DNA from: Trujillonella endophytica
GTDB lineage: Bacteria; Actinomycetota; Actinomycetes; Mycobacteriales; Geodermatophilaceae
NCBI RefSeq assembly: GCF_019799905.1
Contig: NZ_JABGCI010000002.1
Location: forward strand, 582,641-646,640
Length of the DNA: 64,000 bases
Direction of reading: 5' to 3'
The position numbers and the translations under genes were made by a program. Below the pieces are notes generated by a model. That model ran no database searches. It was given only the letters and a program-made list of their open reading frames with translations, and was not told the DNA's origin. This document shows, piece after piece, positions 58,262-64,000 of this stretch. Each line of letters begins with the position of its first letter. Position 1 is the first letter of the stretch.

Positions 58262-58927
58262 GTGCTCTACCTGGTCGTGAAGCTCCTGCTGCGACCGCTG
58301 GCCCGCCTCCTCCTGCGCATGCGGGTGACCGGCCGGGAGAACGTCCCGGCCAGCGGCGCGGTGCTGCTCGCGAGCAACCACCTGTCCTTCATCGACAGCA
58401 TGGTCATCCCGCTGTCGGCGCCGCGCCGGGTGCGGTACCTGGCGAAGGCCGAGTACTTCACCAGCCCGGGCATCGGAGGATGGTTCACCCGGACGCTGTT
58501 CACGGCCCTCGGCGCGCAGCCGGTCGAGCGGGAGACCTCCCGGGCCGCGCAGGCCGCTCTCGACACCGCGCTCGCGGTGCTGAATGACGGGGACGCCTTC
58601 GGCATCTACCCCGAGGGCACCCGCTCCCGCGACGGCCGGCTGGCCCGCGGCAAGACCGGCGTCGCCTGGCTCGCGCTCACCGCGGACTGCCCCGTCGTCC
58701 CCGTGGCCGTGTCCGGGACCGACCGCGTCCAGCCGGTCGGTGTCAGCTGGCCGCGCCCGCACCGGGTGACGGTCACCTTCGGCGAGCCGCTGACCTTCCC
58801 CGAGCACCGCGGCAGGGCGCGCAACGGCAAGGCGCGCCGCGAGGTCACCGACCGGATCATGGAGGCCATCGCCGAGCTGTCCGGCCAGGAGAAGGCCGGG
58901 TGGGGCGACCCGCGCGAGGCCGCGTGA
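58262..58927 (+). CDS. plsC: 1-acyl-glycerol-3-phosphate acyltransferase
   Basis: 221 residues. The catalytic NHLSFID (HX4D) and the substrate-binding [13 protein letters not shown] motifs are present with a hydrophobic N-terminal anchor. It adds the second acyl chain in phospholipid synthesis; paralogues acylate other lipids. The GTG start has GGGGAGG 6 bases upstream. Its stop overlaps the cobQ start by 4 bases. Confidence 0.87.
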   Translation: MLYLVVKLLLRPLARLLLRMRVTGRENVPASGAVLLASNHLSFIDSMVIPLSAPRRVRYLAKAEYFTSPGIGGWFTRTLFTALGAQPVERETSRAAQAALDTALAVLNDGDAFGIYPEGTRSRDGRLARGKTGVAWLALTADCPVVPVAVSGTDRVQPVGVSWPRPHRVTVTFGEPLTFPEHRGRARNGKARREVTDRIMEAIAELSGQEKAGWGDPREAA

Positions 58928-60423
58928 CCGGCGCCCTCCTCGTCGCCGGCACCACCTCCGACGCCGGCAAGTCGGTCGTCACCGCCGGCATCTGCCGGTG
59001 GCTGGTGCGCCAGGGCGTCTCCGTCGCGCCGTTCAAGGCGCAGAACATGAGCAACAACTCGATGGTCACCGCCGACGGCGCCGAGATCGGCCGCGCCCAG
59101 GTGATGCAGGCCGCGGCGGCGCGGGTCGAGCCCGAGGCGGCGATGAACCCGGTGCTGCTCAAGCCCGGGGGCGAGGACTCCAGCCAGGTGGTCGTGCTGG
59201 GCCGGCCGGTCGCCGACGTCACGGCGCTGTCCTACCGGCCGATGAAGGCGGCGCTGCTGGAGCAGGTGCTGTCGTCGCTGGCCGACCTGCGGTCCCGCTT
59301 CGACGTCGTCGTGTGCGAGGGCGCCGGCTCCCCCACCGAGATCAACCTGCGCGCCGACGACATCGCCAACATGGGCCTGGCCACCGCCGCGCAGCTGCCC
59401 GTCGTCGTGGTCGGCGACATCGACCGCGGCGGGGTGTTCGCCGCGCTCTACGGCACGGTCGCGCTCATGCCGCCGGCCGACCAGCGGTTGGTGGCCGGCT
59501 TCCTGGTCAACAAGTTCCGCGGGGACGTCCGGCTGCTCGCCCCCGGCCTCGACGAGCTCACCCGGCTCACCGGCCGGCCCACCCTGGGGGTGCTCCCCTG
59601 GCTGCCCGGGGCCGCGCTCGACGTCGAGGACTCCCTGGGCGTGCCGACCGGGGTCTCGTCGGCCGGGCCACCGCACGGGGACGACGTGCTCCGGGTGTCG
59701 GTGGCGCGGCTGCCCCGGCTGTCCAACTTCACCGACCTCGACGCGCTGGCCGCCGAGCCCGGCGTCCTGGTGCGGTACGCGACCCGGCCCGAGGAGCTGG
59801 CCGACGCCGACCTGGTGGTGCTGCCGGGCACGCGGTCGACCGTCGCGGACCTGCGCTGGCTGCGGGAGACCGGGCTGGCCGACGCCGTCTCCCGCCGCGC
59901 CGCCGAGGGCCGGCCGGTGCTGGGCATCTGCGGCGGCCACCAGATGCTGGCCCGCACGATCACCGACGAGGTCGAGTCCCGGGCCGGCACCGTGCCCGGC
60001 CTCGGGCTGCTGCCCACCGACGTGGTGTTCGCCCGGTCGAAGACGCTGGGCCGGCCGGAGGGGACGGCGTACGGCCGGCCGGTCCGCGGCTACGAGATCC
60101 ACCACGGGGTGGTGACCGTCGACGACTCCGCCGAGCCCTTCCTCGACGGGGCCCGGGCCGGCTCGGTCTGGGGCACCACCTGGCACGGCACCCTGGAGGA
60201 CGACGACTTCCGGCGGGCCCTCCTCGGCGAGGTGGCCCGCGCGGCCGGCCGGCGCTTCGTGCCCGCGCCGGACACCGCGTTCGCCGCCGTCCGCGAGGCC
60301 CGGCTGGACGCCCTGGGCGACCTCGTCGCCGAGCACGCCGACACCGACGCGCTGTGGCGGCTGGTGGAGTCCGGGCCGCCGGCGGACCTGCCGCTGCTCC
60401 CGCCGGGCTCGGGCGCCCGCTGA
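58924..60423 (+). CDS. cobQ: Cobyric acid synthase
   Basis: 499 residues. The N-terminal synthetase domain has [18 protein letters not shown] (P-loop) and [10 protein letters not shown]; the C-terminal glutaminase-like domain has [10 protein letters not shown] with the nucleophile Cys and a late YEIHHG. It amidates four carboxylates of adenosylcobyrinic acid a,c-diamide using glutamine and ATP. It is coupled to plsC by GTGA, away from the main cobalamin cluster. Confidence 0.95.
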   Translation: MTGALLVAGTTSDAGKSVVTAGICRWLVRQGVSVAPFKAQNMSNNSMVTADGAEIGRAQVMQAAAARVEPEAAMNPVLLKPGGEDSSQVVVLGRPVADVTALSYRPMKAALLEQVLSSLADLRSRFDVVVCEGAGSPTEINLRADDIANMGLATAAQLPVVVVGDIDRGGVFAALYGTVALMPPADQRLVAGFLVNKFRGDVRLLAPGLDELTRLTGRPTLGVLPWLPGAALDVEDSLGVPTGVSSAGPPHGDDVLRVSVARLPRLSNFTDLDALAAEPGVLVRYATRPEELADADLVVLPGTRSTVADLRWLRETGLADAVSRRAAEGRPVLGICGGHQMLARTITDEVESRAGTVPGLGLLPTDVVFARSKTLGRPEGTAYGRPVRGYEIHHGVVTVDDSAEPFLDGARAGSVWGTTWHGTLEDDDFRRALLGEVARAAGRRFVPAPDTAFAAVREARLDALGDLVAEHADTDALWRLVESGPPADLPLLPPGSGAR

Positions 60424-60442
60424 GCCTGCGGGCGGCGGCGGG

Positions 60443-60838
60443 TCAGGCCGCGGCGGCCTCGAGCGCGGCGCGGACGTCGTCCGGCCAGGGCACCGCCGCA
60501 CCGTCCACCGTGCAGACGTAGGTGGTCCGCACCTCGCAGCACACCCGCTCGCCGATCCGGATGGTGAAGCGCAGCGTCAGGCTGCTGCGGCCGAGCCGCT
60601 CGCGCTCGGCGTCGACCTCGACGTCGTCGCCGTAGCGGGCGGAGGACCGCCACTCCAGCGCGCTGGCCACGACGACGTACTCGATCCCCCGGGCCACCAT
60701 CGCCTGCCAGGGCAGGCCGAGCCCGGCCCACCAGGCGTTCACCGCCTCGTCGGCCCACACCAGGTAGTGCGCGTTGAAGACGATGCCCTGCTGGTCGCAC
60801 TCCGCGAAGCGGACCGGCGCACCCCACACCCTCGGCAC
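60443..60838 (-). CDS. 4HBT-fold acyl-CoA thioesterase
   Basis: 131 residues, hot-dog fold. VRFAECDQQGIVFNAHYLVWADEA holds the catalytic Asp of YbgC-type enzymes. It hydrolyses an acyl-CoA of unknown chain length. The start is the GTG lying 7 bases after TAGCGT. Confidence 0.85.
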   Translation of the reverse strand: MPRVWGAPVRFAECDQQGIVFNAHYLVWADEAVNAWWAGLGLPWQAMVARGIEYVVVASALEWRSSARYGDDVEVDAERERLGRSSLTLRFTIRIGERVCCEVRTTYVCTVDGAAVPWPDDVRAALEAAAA

Positions 60839-60886
60839 CGCCGGGACGCTACCGAGCCCGTCGGACCCGCGGGTTACCGTGCCCGG

Positions 60887-61489
60887 GTGAGCACCCCCAC
60901 GCAGGAGCCGCTGGGCGTCTACCGCGAGACCTCGCGCGTGGCCCGCGACAAGGAGATCGACCGGATCGACTCGCACTGCCGGGCGTTCATCGAGATCTCC
61001 CCGTGGGCGACCCTGGCCACGGCCGACGCCGAGGGCTGGCCGGACGTCTCGCCCCGCGGCGGGGAGCGCGGCTTCGTCAAGGTCCTCGACGAGCACCGCC
61101 TCGCCCTGCCCGACCGGCCGGGCAACAACCGGATCGACAGCCTGCGCAACGTCGCCGCCAACCCGCGGGTGGCGCTGATGTTCCTGGTGCCCGGCATCGA
61201 GGAGGTGCTGCGGGTGTTCGGGACGGCGACGATCGTCGGCCCCGACGAGCTCGGCCTGGACCTCACCGAGTTCGGGAAGCCGCCGCTGTCGGTGCTCGTC
61301 CTCGACGTGCAGCGGGCGTACTTCCAGTGCGCGAAGTCCCTCATCCGCTCGGGCCTGTGGGACCCGGAGAGCTGGGGGGGCCGGGGCGACTTCCCGGCGA
61401 TCGGGAAGGTGTTCCGCGACCACTGCCAGCTCCCGGCGCCGCTCCCGCCGGACGACGTCCTGCGGGCGGGCCTGCTGCCCGAGCTCTGA
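60887..61489 (+). CDS. PPOX-type FMN-binding flavoprotein
   Basis: 200 residues. The split beta-barrel of the pyridoxamine-phosphate-oxidase superfamily is visible: FIEISPWATLATADAEGWPDVSPRGG, then NNRIDSLRNVAANPRVALMFLVPG. It resembles the MSMEG_1061/DR2398 subfamily that is probably FMN-dependent. The GTG starts 6 bases after TACCGT. Reaction unknown. Confidence 0.82.
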   Translation: MSTPTQEPLGVYRETSRVARDKEIDRIDSHCRAFIEISPWATLATADAEGWPDVSPRGGERGFVKVLDEHRLALPDRPGNNRIDSLRNVAANPRVALMFLVPGIEEVLRVFGTATIVGPDELGLDLTEFGKPPLSVLVLDVQRAYFQCAKSLIRSGLWDPESWGGRGDFPAIGKVFRDHCQLPAPLPPDDVLRAGLLPEL

Positions 61490-61544
61490 GCCGAGGGGCG
61501 GCGGCCGTTGACGCCGCTGCGCGGCAGGACGACGCTGCGCCGTC

Positions 61545-62015
61545 GTGGGAGAGACAGCCGGGCGTCCGTCCCTGTACGACGTCGCCGGTGGCGGGCCGGC
61601 CCTGCTCGCCCTGGCGCGGGCCCACCATGCCCGCTGCCTGGCCGACCCGGAGCTGAACCACCCCTTCGCCAAGGCCGGGCACCCCGAGCACGTCGAGCGG
61701 CTCGCGGCCTACTGGGGCGAGGCCCTGGGCGGCCCCCCGGCGGCGTCCCACGACGGGCTCGACCAGCCCGCGGTGCTCCGGATGCATGCGCACAACGGCG
61801 ACATGGGCGACCTCGGCCGGCGGTTCGTCGCCTGCTTCGTCGCAGCGGCGGACGACGCCGGGCTGCCCGCGGACCCGGAGTTCCGTGCCGCCCTGACCGC
61901 GTACATGAGCTGGGCGGTGGACGACGTCCTGGCCTACTCAGCCGAGGACGCCGAGGTGCCGGCCGAGGCGCCGATGCCGCGCTGGTCCTGGGACGGGTCG
62001 CAGTCGCCGCCCTGA
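61545..62015 (+). CDS. Truncated hemoglobin-like protein
   Basis: 156 residues with the 2-on-2 globin pattern: SLYDVAGGGPALLALARAHHARCLADPELN, LAAYWGEALGGPP, and the proximal His in LRMHAHNGDMGDLGRRF. Group II members bind oxygen or support redox enzymes. A C-terminal tail of about 25 residues is extra. GTG start without a clear ribosome-binding site. Confidence 0.8.
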   Translation: MGETAGRPSLYDVAGGGPALLALARAHHARCLADPELNHPFAKAGHPEHVERLAAYWGEALGGPPAASHDGLDQPAVLRMHAHNGDMGDLGRRFVACFVAAADDAGLPADPEFRAALTAYMSWAVDDVLAYSAEDAEVPAEAPMPRWSWDGSQSPP

Positions 62016-62070
62016 ACGACCGCGGCCGAGGGAGCCGTCCTGTCGGCGGGCCGCTCTACCCTGCGGCGCC

Positions 62071-62496
62071 ATGGCGACCGACTTCCAGGTGACGATCGAC
62101 TGCTCCGATCCGCACGCGCTCGCCGACTGGTGGGCCGCGGCGCTGGGCTGGGCGGTGGAGCCGCAGGACGCGGACCTCATCCGCCGGATGGTCGCCGCGG
62201 GCCATGCCACCGAGGAGGAGACGACGACCCACCGCGGCGCTCTGGTCTGGCGCGCCGGTGCGGCGCTGAACTCCCCTGAGCCCGGGCGGCCGCGCGTGCT
62301 GTTCCAGCTCGACCCCGCGCCGAAGACGGGGAAGAACCGGGTGCACCTGGACCTGCGGGTGGGCACCGAGCAGCGCGAGGCGGAGGTCGCCCGGCTGACG
62401 GCGATGGGTGCGAGAGAGCTCTGGCGGGCGAGCCTGGGCCCGCACGAGTGGGCGACGATGGCCGACCCGGAGGGCAACGAGTTCTGCGTCGCCTGA
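62071..62496 (+). CDS. VOC-family (glyoxalase-like) protein
   Basis: 141 residues with the glyoxalase-like pattern QVTIDCSDPHALADWWAAALGW, HLDLRVGTEQREAEVARL and MADPEGNEFCVA. Members bind metals and catalyse varied reactions or bind drugs. TACCCT lies 8 bases before the ATG. Confidence 0.85.
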   Translation: MATDFQVTIDCSDPHALADWWAAALGWAVEPQDADLIRRMVAAGHATEEETTTHRGALVWRAGAALNSPEPGRPRVLFQLDPAPKTGKNRVHLDLRVGTEQREAEVARLTAMGARELWRASLGPHEWATMADPEGNEFCVA

Positions 62497-62513
62497 GGGC
62501 CCGGCCCGAATGC

Positions 62514-62711
62514 TCAGCCGGCGCGGAGGTCCCGGGCGAGCCGCCGGGAGGCGACCGTGCGCTCGGCCGATGCCCGGTGCCGGTCCCGTCTGCTGCGCCG
62601 CTCGTTGCCGAAGTAGCGCGCGTCCTCCACGAGCTGGAAGGCCGCCAGCACGCTGGCCTTCACCTCGCGCGGACGCAGGAGCGACGGCGGGACGGGCTCG
62701 GCCGTGGTCAT
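62514..62711 (-). CDS. Small basic hypothetical protein
   Basis: 65 residues, helical and Arg-rich (SVLAAFQLVEDARYFGNERRSRRDRHRAS type). The ATG with AGGAG 8 bases upstream is chosen over an earlier in-frame start. It diverges from the PemK/MazF gene. No antitoxin family is recognised in it, so a toxin-antitoxin pairing is not claimed. Confidence 0.6.
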   Translation of the reverse strand: MTTAEPVPPSLLRPREVKASVLAAFQLVEDARYFGNERRSRRDRHRASAERTVASRRLARDLRAG

Positions 62712-62884
62712 GGGCCTTCTCCTCTCGAGAGCGGCCCCCCGGACCGCTCTGCGACACATGGTGCCCGCGTATCGGCGTTCCGAACCAGATCTGTCACCGA
62801 TTGATGCCGATGTGTCACGAGTGACACGGGAGGCGGCATCCGGGTCCGCCCTTCCGCGCCGGGCGGACTCCGTACCGTGCGGGG

Positions 62885-63442
62885 ATGGCGTCTCTCGGAC
62901 AGCGGCTCACCGGACTCCTGCGCACCGTGCTGGCACCCGCGGCCCGACCGGCTCGTGGCCGCACCACCCGCGCCCGCGCCGGGGGCGGGTCCCAGCCGTC
63001 CGCGCGGCCGGCGAGCCCGGTCGCGCGCCGGGTCGGCGACGTGACCGGCGACCCCGGCGACGTCGACCTGGCGTACCGGGCGCACGACGACGGCCGCCCC
63101 GACCCCGGTGAGGTCGTGTGGGCGTGGGTGCCCTACGACGAGGGCGACGGCCGGGGCAAGGACCGCCCCGTGCTGGTCATCGGCCGGCGCGGTCCGTCGC
63201 TGCTTGGACTGATGCTGACCAGCAGGGACCACGACCGCGACGCCGCCGACGAGGCCCGGCACGGCCGCGAGTGGATGGACGTCGGCGCGGGTGCCTGGGA
63301 CTCCCGCGGGCGGCCCAGCGAGGTGCGGCTGGACCGCCTGCTGGTGCTGGACCCCGCCGACGTCCGCCGCGAGGGCGCCGCCCTCGACCGGTCCCTGTTC
63401 GACGACGTCGTCTCCGCCGCCCGCCGCGCGCAGGGCTGGTAG
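62885..63442 (+). CDS. PemK/MazF-family protein with N-terminal extension
   Basis: 185 residues. After an Arg/Ala-rich extension of about 70 residues the PemK/MazF-like core begins with DPGEVVWAWVPYDEGDGRGKDRPVLVIG and ends with RLDRLLVLDPADVRREGAALDRSLFDDVV. Family toxins cut RNA. No antitoxin gene adjoins it. ATG lies 6 bases after TACCGT, so the mRNA is probably leaderless. Confidence 0.75.
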   Translation: MASLGQRLTGLLRTVLAPAARPARGRTTRARAGGGSQPSARPASPVARRVGDVTGDPGDVDLAYRAHDDGRPDPGEVVWAWVPYDEGDGRGKDRPVLVIGRRGPSLLGLMLTSRDHDRDAADEARHGREWMDVGAGAWDSRGRPSEVRLDRLLVLDPADVRREGAALDRSLFDDVVSAARRAQGW

Positions 63443-63458
63443 CGGCGGACTCCTCCCC

Positions 63459-64000
63459 TCACGCCGCCGCGGTCAGGTCGCCACCGGCGTGTTCGGCGGC
63501 CAGGCGGCGTGCGAGGTCGCGTTGGGCGAGGAGTGCCCAGACGACGAACTCGAGGTCCATGCGTTCGCCGTTGACGTGCAGGGTGTCGGGCAGTTCGGGT
63601 GCGGCGTCGGGGAAGAGCAGTCGGGAGATCGAGGCGTTTCCGGCGGCGGGGGCGGTGGCGGTGGACGTCGCGGCGGTGGGGCTCGGCGGGTCGGCGGAGG
63701 CGGGGGTGGTCGGCCTTCTCGCGGGAACGTCCGGTCGGCGGGCGCGGAGCCGGTCGATGGGGTGCACACCGGCGAAGGCGCCGCCGGTGTCGGGGTCGCC
63801 GGCGGGGTCGGCGGCGGGGTGGGCAGCGGGGTGGTCCGGCCGGTCGCTCAGGCCGGTCAGGCCGGTGGTGAAGGCGGCGTCGGGTCGGCCCCAGACGCGG
63901 CGACCGTCGGGGGTGAGGGCGATCAGCCGGCCGTCGCGGCGGTGCAGGATCAGGTCCTCGTCGTGCACGAGGCCGTGGTCGGCGTCGCACAGCAGCGCCA
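63459..64000 (-). CDS. DUF222/HNH-endonuclease-like protein, C-terminal part
   Basis: The frame is open to the window end, so the N-terminus is missing; about 180 residues are seen. CDADHGLVHDEDLILHRRDG and LTPDGRRVWG form the end of the HNH motif typical of the DUF222 (13E12-type) families multiplied in actinobacteria. A Pro/Thr/Asp-rich linker and a helical tail follow. Nuclease activity is likely but unproven. Confidence 0.8.
   Translation of the reverse strand, partial: ALLCDADHGLVHDEDLILHRRDGRLIALTPDGRRVWGRPDAAFTTGLTGLSDRPDHPAAHPAADPAGDPDTGGAFAGVHPIDRLRARRPDVPARRPTTPASADPPSPTAATSTATAPAAGNASISRLLFPDAAPELPDTLHVNGERMDLEFVVWALLAQRDLARRLAAEHAGGDLTAAA

Noticed and set aside
62514..63442. Toxin-antitoxin pair of the small basic protein and PemK/MazF
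   Set aside because: The genes diverge and the small protein has no antitoxin-type DNA-binding motif.

Overview
The window is chromosomal DNA of a very GC-rich actinobacterium. Dense GTG starts, GTGA stop/start overlaps, leaderless-type promoters, a topA with a Lys/Ala-rich tail and a tad/ssd locus ordered as in Mycobacterium all fit this. A DUF222-type HNH protein and the overall gene content suggest Geodermatophilaceae (Blastococcus/Geodermatophilus/Modestobacter type), but that family assignment is inference. No insertion sequence, prophage, CRISPR array or replication origin was seen. Genes are packed tightly. The only stretch of more than 300 bases without a confident gene is 55728-56129, which holds one weak small membrane ORF and a probable MocR operator.

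Layout. 1-3.6 kb: end of inorganic pyrophosphatase, a lipoprotein, an amidohydrolase/F420-type oxidoreductase pair and tRNA-Thr(CGU). 3.7-14.6 kb: core genes holB, tmk and topA, two SAM methyltransferases, a WXG100-like/DUF1023 hydrolase pair and the proton-pumping pyrophosphatase hppA. 14.8-24.2 kb: a MrfA-type helicase, the Tad pilus operon (ssd-tadA-tadB-tadC-prepilin-TadE-TadE-like), a HAD-IB hydrolase and a degenerate Fic-like protein. This order parallels the topA-to-ssd region of M. tuberculosis. 24.3-47.7 kb and 58.9-60.4 kb: a broad set of cobalamin genes (cobC, cobU, cobS, cobN with a B12 riboswitch, cobG, cobH, cobIJ, cobK, cbiD, cobM, cobL, cobD, cobQ), interspersed with an ABC exporter, a TPR protein, a GlgC-like nucleotidyltransferase, an MFS transporter, def and others. 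47.9-55.7 kb: a cell-surface locus with two PIG-L deacetylases, a secreted C-terminally anchored protein, a HAD phosphatase, a UDP-GlcNAc 2-epimerase-like enzyme, an ATP-grasp protein, an exosortase-family membrane protein and a processive GT2 glycosyltransferase. 56.1-64 kb: a MocR regulator, ANTAR protein, acyltransferase, thioesterase, PPOX flavoprotein, truncated globin, VOC protein, solitary PemK/MazF and a partial HNH protein.

How the genes work together. The cobalamin genes cover most of corrin-ring construction plus nucleotide-loop assembly. The set is mixed: oxygen-dependent CobG and CobN occur with CbiD, and no cobF is seen here. The Tad genes form a chain of 4-base overlaps and lack a prepilin peptidase in this window.

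The most interesting part is the exosortase-like operon. Five genes are joined by 4-base overlaps and followed by a secreted protein whose C-terminus looks like a sorting signal. It reads as a coupled glycan-synthesis and protein-anchoring system. Other notable signals are a pair of intergenic hairpin repeats with compensatory base changes, a MerR/SoxR-type promoter with a 19-base spacer before the ABC exporter, probable non-canonical start codons for tmk (ATC) and a HAD gene (CTG), a likely one-base frameshift in the last Tad gene, and a recurrent TANNNT box 6-8 bases before start codons.
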